From Leucothrix pacifica (GTDB lineage: Bacteria > Pseudomonadota > Gammaproteobacteria > Thiotrichales > Thiotrichaceae): a DNA stretch of 64,000 bases. Location: contig NZ_QGKM01000036.1 in NCBI RefSeq assembly GCF_003172875.1, positions 1 through 64,000 on the forward strand. The letters are read 5' to 3'. Of the stretch, positions 16,863 to 25,737 are shown in pieces. Both the position numbers and the translations under genes were made by a program. Position 1 is the first letter of the stretch. Every line of letters starts with the position of its first letter. The notes under the pieces are model-generated. The model was not told where the DNA came from. It saw only the letters and a program-made list of their open reading frames with translations, and ran no database searches.

Positions 16863-19598
16863 TTACTGCTCGTTTAATACCCCATAAATCGCTCGGTATA
16901 AATCCTGATACTCAAATGGTTTAGCCAGAAAGCCATTCATTTCTGCTGCTTCACAATGTTGCTTTATGTGCGTCAGATTGTGAGCCGTGAGTGCAATTAT
17001 GGGCACATTGGGGTTTAAGCTATGATTTCTAATCCACTGACTCACCTCAAAGCCGTCCATTTCAGGCAAACTAATATCCATCAAAACCACATCAAAACTT
17101 TTTTGTTGCAACTGGACAATCGCCCCTTCTCCGGTTGAAGCCAGTGAAACGCTTCCACCCATATTTTTAATCATTTCCCCGCCAACATAACGATTTAATG
17201 GCGCATCATCAGTCAAGAGAATTTGAATACCTGCGGGTAAGGTAAAGTCATCCAAACCGTCAGCAATGATTGCCTGAGAAACCATATGATCATCAGCGAG
17301 CTCAAACGTAATATCAAAATAAAACCGACTGCCTTGGCCAAGCCTGCTTTCGACGTGTAATTGTCCTCCCATCAACTCGACCAGACTTTTACTAATTGCC
17401 AGCCCCAAGCCGACTCCTTCACTCGTATTTGACGCTGAATTAATCACACGTTGGTAGGGGTCAAACAGACTCTTAAGATCGGCCTCTGCGATACCAATAC
17501 CAGTGTCTGTGACACTAAAGGCAATTCGAACCGTATTCTCTGTTGATTCTGGTAGTTGAGTGACCACTAAACTGACCTCACCCTCTTCGGTGTATTTAAT
17601 CGCATTATTGATCAGGTTGATCAACACTTGTGAGAGATGCCCACGGTCACCAATAATAGCAATCGACTCCAGTCCCTCACTCATTACCGTCAAGGCAATG
17701 CCTCTATCGTCAGCTTTTTGCATCAATATACTTTTTACGGAGTGCAAAGCGATATCCAAACGGAAACTCTGTTGCTCCAGCTCAAAGCTATCATTTTTGA
17801 CTTTAGCAAAATCCAACAGGTTGTTGATTAGCTGCATCATGTAGCCAGATGAGGCCTCGAGTTTCTCAACATAAGACTTTTGTGTAGGATCAAGTGGGCT
17901 AAGTTTAAGCAATGCATTTAAGCCTGAAATAGCATTCATGGGTGTCCGTAGCTCATGGCTCATGACCGCCAAAAAGTCATCCTTAGCCTTTGCTCTGATT
18001 TTTACCACCATGGTGTTCCAGTAAAAAATAAGTGCTACTAGCAAAAGCGTTGCAATCAGTACTTTCCAGATGAGCGTATAATCAACCTCAGTTTCATATT
18101 TTACAGGCACCCATTTGTGAAGAATCTCTCTGTGTGTTTCATTGCTCAGGTTATTAATCGTGTTTTGTAAGATATCCAGTAAAACGGTATCTTGCTTCAC
18201 CACGGCCATTGACAGCTTTAAATCTTCGTCTATCTTTCCTGCTATTTTTAGCTCGCCGAAGTACTCACTTTGGAATTCGTAGCCGATACTCGCCAGTGTA
18301 TCGATATAGGCAAACAACGCTTCATTCTTCACGCTATCCAGGCCTTGATTGATATCATCTACCTCTACCAAGGTGAGTGAGGGATATTTAAGCCTGAGTA
18401 TATCGACAAACGCATCCCCCCGGATTATGCCGACCTTCTGTCCCTCTAAATCCAATATATTATTAATAAAGGGGACATCCACTCTTGTTGCGACCACCAA
18501 GGGCACTTCTAAATAATGGCTCGTGAAATTTAGGTACTCTTTTCTGTCATGTGTTTCCATTCCCAAAGCCAGCATGTCACACTTTTCTTCACGGATGGCA
18601 TTGATTGACTCACTCCAGCTACGGGTTTTAACGAGTTCAAACTTGGCTGACAGCATTTTTTCAAACAAGTCATAGTAATCCGCACTCATACCGACATGCT
18701 CACCTTGTTCGTTCAATCCCTCAAAAGGCAGGCCAGATGGGTTGATACAATACTTAATGGTATTTTGATCAAGGTAGGCGATTTCATGATGGCTTAGCTC
18801 GATGTGCCCTCCTGCATATTCCTTAATCGAGCCAATCCATTTATTCACTAATGAGGCTTTTTCTTTTTTTGTAATACTATCCAAGCCTTTTTGAAGAATG
18901 CTGCTGAGCAATGGCTTTTCGGGCTGAACACCAAGGCGTAAATCCTCTTTTTTTGTATTTTTTAAGCTGAGCTCACTCGCAAGTCGGATATTATTATAAG
19001 AGTGCTTCTTGATCAGGTGGTTTATATTGGTCAGGTTCTGTAGTAGAGCATCCACTTTACCAAACACTAAGTCCTTGGTTAGCTCCTCATAGGTGTCATA
19101 ATAAACCAATTCCATCGTGTTCATTGCTTCAAGCTCTGCCAGATAAAAAACGTCTTTTAGCACTCCGACCCTTTTGTTTTCAAGGCTATTTATGCCTAAG
19201 TATTCACCAAAATCATCCCTTACGAATATCATAATAGGGATTTCGTAATAGGCACTTGTGAAGGTGGTGAATGGCTCTCTGAACTTTTTATAAGAAATAC
19301 TGGTGATAACATCCCGCTCTTTATTCTTAAAAGCGTTGTAGTTGGTTGTCCAGTTTGAAAAGCTTTTTTCAAAATATAAGCCTGTCTTTTCAGAGATAAG
19401 GTTGAGCAAATCATGCTCAAAGCCGACAGGACTATTTTCGATAGAATAAGAGAAAGGAGTAAAGTCCGGCATCATTGCCACGGTGACTTTGGGATTTGAG
19501 GCGATGTATTCTTTCTCTTCTTCGGTAAACTCAATGGCTACCGCCTTAGCACTGATCAACAGACCCAACATGAAGATGAGCGCGGGTAATATTTTCAT
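16863..19598 (-). CDS. BvgS-like hybrid sensor histidine kinase with two periplasmic binding domains
   Basis: 911 aa. A signal peptide (1-22) precedes two tandem SBP_bac_3 (Venus flytrap) domains at about 28-262 and 270-500, a transmembrane helix (about 509-528), HisKA with H548 (MSHELRTPMNAIS), and HATPase (NLINNAIKY, DTGIGI, GVGLGLAI). It ends in a receiver with D797-D798 and acceptor D841 (VVLMDISLPEMDGF). No PAS domain separates the membrane helix from HisKA, unlike BvgS, and no Hpt domain follows. The Hpt gene ends 23 bases away on the other strand. It likely senses a small ligand in the periplasm. Confidence 0.95.
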   Translation of the reverse strand: MKILPALIFMLGLLISAKAVAIEFTEEEKEYIASNPKVTVAMMPDFTPFSYSIENSPVGFEHDLLNLISEKTGLYFEKSFSNWTTNYNAFKNKERDVITSISYKKFREPFTTFTSAYYEIPIMIFVRDDFGEYLGINSLENKRVGVLKDVFYLAELEAMNTMELVYYDTYEELTKDLVFGKVDALLQNLTNINHLIKKHSYNNIRLASELSLKNTKKEDLRLGVQPEKPLLSSILQKGLDSITKKEKASLVNKWIGSIKEYAGGHIELSHHEIAYLDQNTIKYCINPSGLPFEGLNEQGEHVGMSADYYDLFEKMLSAKFELVKTRSWSESINAIREEKCDMLALGMETHDRKEYLNFTSHYLEVPLVVATRVDVPFINNILDLEGQKVGIIRGDAFVDILRLKYPSLTLVEVDDINQGLDSVKNEALFAYIDTLASIGYEFQSEYFGELKIAGKIDEDLKLSMAVVKQDTVLLDILQNTINNLSNETHREILHKWVPVKYETEVDYTLIWKVLIATLLLVALIFYWNTMVVKIRAKAKDDFLAVMSHELRTPMNAISGLNALLKLSPLDPTQKSYVEKLEASSGYMMQLINNLLDFAKVKNDSFELEQQSFRLDIALHSVKSILMQKADDRGIALTVMSEGLESIAIIGDRGHLSQVLINLINNAIKYTEEGEVSLVVTQLPESTENTVRIAFSVTDTGIGIAEADLKSLFDPYQRVINSASNTSEGVGLGLAISKSLVELMGGQLHVESRLGQGSRFYFDITFELADDHMVSQAIIADGLDDFTLPAGIQILLTDDAPLNRYVGGEMIKNMGGSVSLASTGEGAIVQLQQKSFDVVLMDISLPEMDGFEVSQWIRNHSLNPNVPIIALTAHNLTHIKQHCEAAEMNGFLAKPFEYQDLYRAIYGVLNEQ

Positions 19599-19842
19599 AA
19601 AAATCCCTGAATAAAGTATGACTCAAGCTATCGGCTTAATTTTTTCGGCTACTTTACCATTAAATCTCAGTCAAATAGAATCTATAAGTATCGGGGTTTC
19701 GAGCATAGGGAGAGATAAGATTAAAGACGCAGTGCGACAACAGCTTGAACCCGAGCTCAGTGCTATTGATAAGGGAGGGTGATATTTGATGAAGCAATGG
19801 CCGCCGGCTCTCTATTTGCCGGCAGTCGATGAAAATTCTGAC

Positions 19843-20442
19843 TTAAGTGGTGACGGGTTTAGTCTTACGGAACTGCTGATGCCATACACGATAAGCTTCC
19901 AGCCCGCCCAGAATTACGATGTGCACCATCGCCGGGCCAACATTATTCTCAACAAATATCCAGTGCAGTAGTGTTAAAACCGCAGCAGGGTAAACCCAAC
20001 GCTGCAGCGGCTTCCACTTCTGACGCATTGCCTTTACTGAAGCATCATTTGAAGTGACTGCCAGTGGTATAAAGATAAAGAATGCTAACCATCCGGTCCA
20101 GATACCGAGCTTCAACGCCTCATCCAGCATGACCTGAACGGTGCCACTGTCAATGACATACAGTATGGTGTGAAATAGCGCGTAAAAGAATGCAGCAACA
20201 CCAAAGTAACGACGATTACGCACCAACCACATCGTCCACTTTTTGCCGTTAAACATTAATCTCAACGGCGTTGCCGCCATGGCAATAATCATAAAGCGCG
20301 CCGAGAACTCACCTGTCGGATGTAATAGTTGGTGAACCGACATAGTCTCATTTGCCAAGCCCATCGCGAAACCAAAGGAAGGGAGCGCTAGTATCGCCCA
20401 GAGAAAATAGCGTGAGCCAAGTACAGACTTGATAAAAGACAT
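19843..20442 (-). CDS. ferric-reductase-like membrane heme protein (MsrQ/YedZ-like)
   Basis: 199 aa with about six transmembrane helices. Conserved-looking histidines lie in SVHQLLHPTGEFSARF, YALFHTILYV and LTLLHWIFV, and WKPLQRWVYPAA is typical of the YedZ/MsrQ family. These proteins bind b heme and pass electrons from the quinone pool to a periplasmic reductase. No msrP gene is adjacent, so its partner is not visible. Confidence is good for the fold and moderate for the family member. Confidence 0.8.
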   Translation of the reverse strand: MSFIKSVLGSRYFLWAILALPSFGFAMGLANETMSVHQLLHPTGEFSARFMIIAMAATPLRLMFNGKKWTMWLVRNRRYFGVAAFFYALFHTILYVIDSGTVQVMLDEALKLGIWTGWLAFFIFIPLAVTSNDASVKAMRQKWKPLQRWVYPAAVLTLLHWIFVENNVGPAMVHIVILGGLEAYRVWHQQFRKTKPVTT

Positions 20443-20613
20443 GGGAGGAACCTGGGTTAGAGTTTAAAAACTAAATCATATCGCCAATTCGTCCGATACG
20501 AGACAAAACTTACGTGGATTTACTTATGTTTCAAATTGTAACAAGCGCAGTCTAACGCTCAGATATAACCAAGTCATAAAACGACGCATAGGCCCTATCA
20601 AATGTACTGAGTC

Positions 20614-21309
20614 TTAGTCACGAAGCGCCCACTCAACCGCTTTTTGTGCATGAATCAGTGTGGTATCAAAGAGTTTAATATCGGTATCTTTCTGTTGAAT
20701 CAGCATACCAATTTCAGTACAACCCAGAATCACTGCCTCTGCACCCTGCGCTGCTAATGCGTCTATTATTCTTAAATACTCTGCTGCCGACTCAGGCTTC
20801 ACATCACCAAGACAAAGCTCTTGATAAATCACATCATGCACAATTTTACAGTCCGATTCATTCGGGATAAGCACATTTAGACCATATTTATCACGGAGAC
20901 GGCCTTTGTAGAAATCCTGCTCCATAGTAAAGCCAGTGCCCAATAAGCCAACCGTGCTCACCCCTGCCACCAATAATTCCTCGGCAGTACCATCGGCAAT
21001 ATGCAATACCGGAATATTGATAGCCTGCTCAATCTGCGGAGCCACTTTGTGCATGGTGTTGGTACAAATCAATACACAGTCAGCACCAGCGGCTTCCACA
21101 CGTTGCGCTGCTTCAGCAAGTATCACCCCCGTTGCATCCCAATCACCGGCATGTTGTAGCTTTTCAATTTCATCGAAATCGACACTGACCATGGCTATTT
21201 TGGCAGAGTGCAAACCGCCCAAGGACTGTTTCACGCCTTGGTTAATTTGCTGGTAGTAGCCAACGGTGCTCTCCCAACTCATTCCGCCGAGCATGCCTAT
21301 TGTTTTCAT
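20614..21309 (-). CDS. aspartate/glutamate racemase family protein
   Basis: 231 aa from the ATG at 21309 (MKTIGMLGGMSWEST); an upstream frame extension to 21330 is less likely. The two catalytic cysteine regions are present: ICTNTMHK and LGCTEIGML. This matches the YgeA/RacD group of cofactor-independent amino-acid racemases. It stands alone, divergent from the FKBP lipoprotein gene. Confidence 0.9.
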   Translation of the reverse strand: MKTIGMLGGMSWESTVGYYQQINQGVKQSLGGLHSAKIAMVSVDFDEIEKLQHAGDWDATGVILAEAAQRVEAAGADCVLICTNTMHKVAPQIEQAINIPVLHIADGTAEELLVAGVSTVGLLGTGFTMEQDFYKGRLRDKYGLNVLIPNESDCKIVHDVIYQELCLGDVKPESAAEYLRIIDALAAQGAEAVILGCTEIGMLIQQKDTDIKLFDTTLIHAQKAVEWALRD

Positions 21310-21380
21310 TTCACTTGTTCCCTTCCTCATGAGCGAGGCATAATGTTGAATTAATTTACTAAAACTATAAAGGGCGATTC

Positions 21381-21851
21381 ATGAATTATAAAAATATCCT
21401 TACCATAACAGCCATCGCATCCACCACACTAATCTTAGCGGCTTGCGGCAGTAACAATAGCAGTTCGGAGTCTGCGTCTGTCGCGCCAAAAGCCATGACA
21501 AGCATTGCTGGTTTCCAGAAAATTGATACCCGAGTCGGTCAAGGGCCAATGGCTCAGGCAGGCCAAACCGTATCCGTTCATTACACGGGTTGGTTGTACG
21601 ATAACAATGCAGCTGATAAGCGCGGTACGAAGTTCGATAGCTCAGTTGATCGGGGTCAGCCATTTGAGTTTCCCTTAGGCGCTGGCCGAGTTATTAAAGG
21701 TTGGGATAATGGGGTTGCTGGTATGCAAGTGGGTGGTAAGCGTACGCTGATTATTCCTTCAGACATGGGTTATGGCACGCGTGGGGCCGGCAGTAAAATT
21801 CCTCCGAATGCGACATTATTGTTTGATGTGGAGTTATTGGGGATTAACTAA
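21381..21851 (+). CDS. FKBP-type peptidyl-prolyl isomerase lipoprotein
   Basis: 156 aa. A lipoprotein signal ends at LILAACGS (lipobox Cys22). The FKBP domain (about 43-156) shows [49 protein letters not shown] and [13 protein letters not shown]. It would assist folding in the periplasm, anchored to a membrane. AAGGGCG just upstream serves as ribosome binding site. Confidence 0.93.
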   Translation: MNYKNILTITAIASTTLILAACGSNNSSSESASVAPKAMTSIAGFQKIDTRVGQGPMAQAGQTVSVHYTGWLYDNNAADKRGTKFDSSVDRGQPFEFPLGAGRVIKGWDNGVAGMQVGGKRTLIIPSDMGYGTRGAGSKIPPNATLLFDVELLGIN

Positions 21852-22222
21852 TCGCTAACGCTTATGTAAACAACACTCACCAGATGGCAGCCTGAGAATT
21901 TGAGGTTGCCGTTCTCAATATTCACCCGCCTCCCCCCTTCACCAAAAAAGTCCCACTTCCTTGATAGGTTAGCAAGTAACGACCTGATTCCACTTAAGCA
22001 ATCATACAAAATAAATAATTCACACATATCAGTAACTTATAGATATATCTTTAACATAAGACATATGTCTTATGACGGTTATTTCATCATCCGGCATCTC
22101 TCACACAGGTACATTTGCCTAATCTGCATACATCATTCCTCGGCTATCCGATACAACGACCAACCGCCATTATTTGATCACGCCAATGACGGCGGATCAT
22201 TTAACAACATAAGGAACACATC
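21852..22222. other. intergenic region with a perfect palindrome
   Basis: 371 bases upstream of the PepSY gene. A small frame through 21900-22253 has no recognisable protein features and overlaps the PepSY start, so I do not call it. The region holds the 20-bp palindrome listed separately and, near the PepSY start, a good AAGGAA ribosome binding site. No RNA gene was recognised. Confidence 0.5.
22055..22074. promoter_or_regulatory. perfect 20-bp palindrome, candidate operator
   Basis: CATAAGACAT followed by ATGTCTTATG is exactly self-complementary over 20 bases. It has no T-tract, so it is more like a dimeric repressor operator than a terminator. It lies about 150 bases upstream of the PepSY-cytochrome b561 pair. 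The cognate regulator is unknown. Confidence 0.5.
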
Positions 22223-22525
22223 ATGCGTAAGACAATCATTTCAGGGCTATTAGTTGCATCTACTTTCACAGCCACATCTGCATTTGCTGGACCAGACTGT
22301 ACTGAAGAGCCACAAGACACTTGGATGAGCGAGATGGATATGCAAAAGAAAATCGTGAATGACTACGGCTTTACTATGTATAAATTCAAGGTCACTAGCG
22401 GCAACTGCTACGAAATTTACGGTACAGCGCCAAAGTCAGAAGATAACGTGGAGGAGCGTGTAAAAACTGAGATCTATTTCCACCCAATCACTGGCGATAT
22501 CGTTAAGCAAAAAATCGAGGACTAA
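22223..22525 (+). CDS. secreted PepSY-domain protein
   Basis: 100 aa with a signal peptide cut after AFA (residue 22). The mature part has a PepSY pattern: a helix MDMQKKIVNDYGFTMYKFKV and a strand pair ending YFHPITGDIVKQKIED. Two cysteines (ECTEEP-like CTEEP and GNCYEIY) may form a disulfide. It is followed 2 bases later by a cytochrome b561 gene; this pairing is common in proteobacteria and suggests a periplasmic redox role. Confidence 0.85.
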   Translation: MRKTIISGLLVASTFTATSAFAGPDCTEEPQDTWMSEMDMQKKIVNDYGFTMYKFKVTSGNCYEIYGTAPKSEDNVEERVKTEIYFHPITGDIVKQKIED

Positions 22526-22527
22526 TC

Positions 22528-23052
22528 ATGCCTGGCACTCACGAAATCACTATTTGGGATCGTTTCGTCCGCCTGTTTCATTGGTCGGTTGCCGCTGCTT
22601 TTCTGCTGGATTTCTGGGTGCTTGAGGAAGGTGACCCGCCGCATGAATGGGTGGGTTATTTTCTCGGTGGATTGCTGGTACTTAGAATCATCTGGGGATT
22701 TATCGGCCCGCATAATGCACGTTTTAGTAGCTTCTTCCCGACCCCTACCCGGGTTAAGAAGCATTTAACAGACTTGCAACGTGGTCATTTTGATCATAGT
22801 GAGGGCCACAATCCGCTGGGTGGTGCGATGGTCATTGCGCTTATGACAATGCTGGCCGTTGTTTCTATGAGTGGCTGGATGCTGAACTGGGATATGTTCT
22901 GGGGCTCTGGTATTGTTGAGGAAATTCACGAAGTCAGTGCTAATGTGACGATGGTCTTAGTGGTCATTCATGTGGCTGCAATCATTGTTATGGGGCGTTT
23001 TACCGGTATCCCATTAATTCGCACGATGATTAGCGGAAAGCGCTCGATTTAG
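22528..23052 (+). CDS. cytochrome b561 family membrane protein
   Basis: 174 aa with four transmembrane helices. The WDRFVRLFHWSVAAAF start, then WVGYFLGGLLVLRIIWGFIGP and VLVVIHVAAI, carry the histidines expected to bind two b hemes (FHW, PHEWVG, EIHEVSANV, VIHVAA). It likely passes electrons between the quinone pool and a soluble partner such as a c-type cytochrome. It is co-transcribed with the PepSY gene. Confidence 0.92.
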   Translation: MPGTHEITIWDRFVRLFHWSVAAAFLLDFWVLEEGDPPHEWVGYFLGGLLVLRIIWGFIGPHNARFSSFFPTPTRVKKHLTDLQRGHFDHSEGHNPLGGAMVIALMTMLAVVSMSGWMLNWDMFWGSGIVEEIHEVSANVTMVLVVIHVAAIIVMGRFTGIPLIRTMISGKRSI

Positions 23053-23194
23053 CTTTTCGACTTCCCCACAGTGGTGGTGGTCTTTATTAGCTTCAGGCCA
23101 ACTCCACTAAACCAAACCACCGATTCAAAAAACTGGCGAAATCTTAAAACACGCCAACTAAGTATCTGCTTGATACCAGTCAAGTGTAGTAAAG

Positions 23195-23698
23195 CTATTG
23201 CAAAAAATCCTCAAAGAACCACGCTGCAAACTCATGACGGCCATTCAAGCCCGACTTTCGATAAATCGCAGTAGCCTGCTGCCTGACTGTTTTCTCTTTT
23301 GTTTCACGTACACCTGCAATTTCTTCAAAGCTTAGCCCCTTAAGCAATAACAAACCCACCTCGCGCTCACTGGGTGTCAACGACCAGTCAGTAAGCTGCT
23401 GATCAATCACCTCACGATATTGCTGATTGGCGCTTTTTAATTTTTCATTAGATTCGGATAAGCGACTATTCGCCTGCTGGAGTTGCTGCTTTACCTGCTC
23501 CATTTCACGACGGCGCATTGAAACTTCCCATAGCAAATAACCAATACCGCCGATTGATGCCACCACGAGAAAAGCCTCCTGAGCCAAATGCCAAACAGGT
23601 GACTGCTCACGGTAATCTCCAATAAAATCGGTAATATTCATAATCGCAATCATGGTCAGGAGAGCGATAAAAAAGAGTTCATTAAGGCGAAAGTTCAT
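23195..23698 (-). CDS. membrane-anchored LuxR-type transcriptional regulator
   Basis: 167 aa from the ATG at 23698 (MNFRLNELF), chosen because AAGGA lies upstream; ATG at 23710 is possible. Two transmembrane helices (about 8-25 and 41-58) are followed by a coiled coil rich in Glu/Gln (about 62-102) and a LuxR HTH (LTPSEREVGLLLLKGLSFEEI ... KTVRQQATAIYRKSGL). There is no receiver domain. This is a short one-component regulator tethered to the membrane. Confidence 0.83.
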   Translation of the reverse strand: MNFRLNELFFIALLTMIAIMNITDFIGDYREQSPVWHLAQEAFLVVASIGGIGYLLWEVSMRRREMEQVKQQLQQANSRLSESNEKLKSANQQYREVIDQQLTDWSLTPSEREVGLLLLKGLSFEEIAGVRETKEKTVRQQATAIYRKSGLNGRHEFAAWFFEDFLQ

Positions 23699-23742
23699 TA
23701 CAGCATCCATCCTTGAAATACAGCTGTTTTTTAGAAAGACCC

Positions 23743-23775
23743 AGTTGCTCTGGTTAAAAATAAACCAGAGCAACT
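23743..23775 (-). terminator. hairpin after the FccB gene
   Basis: A perfect 13-bp stem (AGTTGCTCTGGTT pairing with AACCAGAGCAACT) has a 7-base loop. It lies 24 bases past the FccB stop in the direction of transcription. The following tract is only moderately T-rich, so it may end transcripts partly or stabilise the 3' end. Confidence 0.65.
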
Positions 23776-23798
23776 AGCATTAGAGAGTAACAAAATTG

Positions 23799-25061
23799 CT
23801 AAGCAAAAGTATCTCCAAATAAACTATCGGCCCAATCAAACATTTTATTGTAGTTTGACCGGCTAGCGCCTTGTGAAGCACCCAATGACTGTGGCACTAA
23901 CTCCATAGCACCACTCGCGGAGTTATAAGCAAACACAGCTGTTAACCATGAAGCAGTATCAGCGCTAATTGGGCTATAGCAGGCGGAGTTTGTCATTGGT
24001 GCAGCATAAGGCTGCCCACCAGCTAATAATCTCAATATCGCATCAGCACAAACCTTTGCTTCCGCATTTGCGATATGACCTGCTTTGGGTTGTCCGGTCG
24101 CTTGAGAGTCTCCAATTACATGGATATCAGCAGCGGCTGTTGATTCATAACTAAGCGGATTTATCACTGCCCAGCGTCCGCTTGCATCATTAGCTAAACC
24201 CGCCTGATGAATTAATGATCCCGCCTGATGTGGCGGAATGACGTTCAATACATCCGCTGCGTATTCTCCATAGTTAGTAGTCGCAATACGTTGTACCGAA
24301 TCAACCGCCTGTAACTCTGAGTCCGGCAAATACTCAACAATCCCTGCATATGTCACCGTGAAGGCATGGTTAAATGTCTCCTGCTCAACAATAATGCCAG
24401 CGTTCGCATCCAACACAATGAGCTTTGCAGTTGGGTTATGGCGCTTCAGGTAGTCTGCCACCACACAGGCACGCTCATAAGGCCCGGGAGGACAGCGATA
24501 GGGTGCTTTTGGAATCGTCATTACAAAAGTGCCACCCGCTGGCATCGCCGCAAGTTGCTGTTGTAATTGTTGAATCTGCGGACCAGATTGCCATGCATGA
24601 GGAATCAGGTCACTATCCAGTCCTGGTACCGTCATAAAGTCAATACCCGGGGCCAGAATCAAGCGGTCGTAAGCCAGTGTATTACCCCCTGCCAAGGTGA
24701 CAGTATGGTTCGCGCTATCGATTGTATTTACCCGATCCTGAACCACAGAAATTCCATATTGCTGCGCCAAGGTAGCGTAATTAAAGCTCAGCTGACTTAA
24801 GTTCCGCTGCCCGTTTAGTACCAAATTGCTTAATATCGGTGAGTAATAATTTGCATTCGGCTCGATCAGTGTAACGTCTACACTTGTTGACCAATGGCGA
24901 AGGTATTTGGCAGCCGTGGCTCCAGCAAAACCACCGCCAACCACTATGACGTGCGGCCGGGTAGTTGCTGCACGGATAACACTAGGTGCTGTCGCAAAAC
25001 CTGCCCCTAAACCTAGTGCCTTTAGAAAGTTACGTCGCGAAGAATGATTAGATTGGCTCAT
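23799..25061 (-). CDS. fccB: flavocytochrome c sulfide dehydrogenase flavoprotein subunit
   Basis: 420 aa with a twin-arginine signal (SSRRNFLKALGLGAGFA). The FAD site is VIVVGGGFAGATAAKYLR. RCPPGPYERACVVADYL and the later NSACYSPIS carry the two cysteines expected to form the active-site disulfide of FccB. In this family periplasmic FccB oxidises sulfide (or a related sulfur compound) and hands electrons to a c-type cytochrome subunit. The gene directly upstream in the operon encodes a c-type cytochrome, consistent with that, although its tail is unusual. Confidence 0.87.
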   Translation of the reverse strand: MSQSNHSSRRNFLKALGLGAGFATAPSVIRAATTRPHVIVVGGGFAGATAAKYLRHWSTSVDVTLIEPNANYYSPILSNLVLNGQRNLSQLSFNYATLAQQYGISVVQDRVNTIDSANHTVTLAGGNTLAYDRLILAPGIDFMTVPGLDSDLIPHAWQSGPQIQQLQQQLAAMPAGGTFVMTIPKAPYRCPPGPYERACVVADYLKRHNPTAKLIVLDANAGIIVEQETFNHAFTVTYAGIVEYLPDSELQAVDSVQRIATTNYGEYAADVLNVIPPHQAGSLIHQAGLANDASGRWAVINPLSYESTAAADIHVIGDSQATGQPKAGHIANAEAKVCADAILRLLAGGQPYAAPMTNSACYSPISADTASWLTAVFAYNSASGAMELVPQSLGASQGASRSNYNKMFDWADSLFGDTFA

Positions 25062-25121
25062 GCTGAAGCCCTCCGAATAAAGTTGTATGAAAAAGGGGAA
25101 GTGAAAAAATAATCATTTTTC

Positions 25122-25652
25122 TTAGTCATCACTTTCATCCTCTTCTAACTCATCCTCTTCTAACTCATCCTCTTCTAACTCATCCTCTTCTAACTCATCC
25201 TCTTCTAACTCATCCTCTTCATATTCACCGTCTTCATAATCATCTTCGCCGCCGCTATACCCTGAAAGACTGGCAATATAAGCCGCAATCGCTCTAACTT
25301 GCTCCTCTGAATAGCCTCTTGCCTGATAGTGCATCAGGTCATCATCCGTCTCGTAAACCATCTCCAGCATTTCGTCCACTAGCTCGGCTCCACTTTCACC
25401 ACTCAGGCTATCAATGCCAGTTCTGGAATAGCCATCAGTCCCGTGACATTGAAAACATTGTGATGCCAGCAAACGTGCCCCATCAGGAATGGTTGTGCCA
25501 GATGGTGATGTCTCCTGATCAGTTTCTCCTCTGGTATCCACCGCGGCTGAACTGCTATCATCTGCGCTTGGGCTGCTGCTTGTGCCTCCGCCGCAGGCAG
25601 TGACGAATACCCCTACTGCCAAAAGCAGAGGGATAGTTGTATAAAATTTCAT
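25122..25652 (-). CDS. c-type cytochrome lipoprotein with an acidic repeat tail
   Basis: 176 aa from the ATG at 25652 (GGAGC upstream). A lipoprotein signal ends at FVTACGGG. One heme c motif, CFQCH, follows a low-complexity Ser/Asp linker; the Met ligand is probably in the LMHYQARGYSEE region, and EEQVRAIAAYIASLSG ends the domain. The last 40 residues are almost wholly acidic, with five or so EEDEL repeats encoded by a 15-bp tandem DNA repeat. It lies between DUF5666 and FccB genes and is the likely electron acceptor of FccB. FccA-type subunits are usually di-heme without such a tail. Confidence 0.88.
   Translation of the reverse strand: MKFYTTIPLLLAVGVFVTACGGGTSSSPSADDSSSAAVDTRGETDQETSPSGTTIPDGARLLASQCFQCHGTDGYSRTGIDSLSGESGAELVDEMLEMVYETDDDLMHYQARGYSEEQVRAIAAYIASLSGYSGGEDDYEDGEYEEDELEEDELEEDELEEDELEEDELEEDESDD
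25136..25210 (-). repeat. 15-bp tandem repeat, five units
   Basis: The unit catcctcttctaact (plus strand) repeats five times without change and continues as a partial copy. It encodes the EEDEL acidic repeats at the cytochrome C-terminus. The unit length is a multiple of three, so copy-number change would keep the reading frame, a feature of length-variable loci. Confidence 0.95.
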
Positions 25653-25698
25653 AAAAGCTCCATTGTTCAAAGTGCTTACCCTTACGGGTAGGTATTTC

Positions 25699-25728
25699 GA
25701 TAGCCCGGTACTGCAATACCGGGCTATC
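25699..25728. repeat. 12-bp hairpin between DUF5666 and cytochrome genes
   Basis: GATAGCCCGGTA pairs with TACCGGGCTATC over 12 bases with a 6-base loop. No T-tract follows on the minus strand. It lies inside the operon, so it may tune expression or mRNA stability rather than terminate. Its arms share the core AGCCCGG/CCGGGCT with the repeat at 27749-27799. Confidence 0.6.
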
Positions 25729-25737
25729 ACCTAGTTT

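Noticed and set aside
19803-19823. GCCGGC hairpin after the MsrQ-like gene
   Set aside because: Six-base arms without a T-tract, too weak to call a terminator.
21900-22253. Small plus-strand frame before the PepSY gene
   Set aside because: No signal, domain or ribosome binding site; it contains the palindrome and overlaps the well-supported PepSY start.
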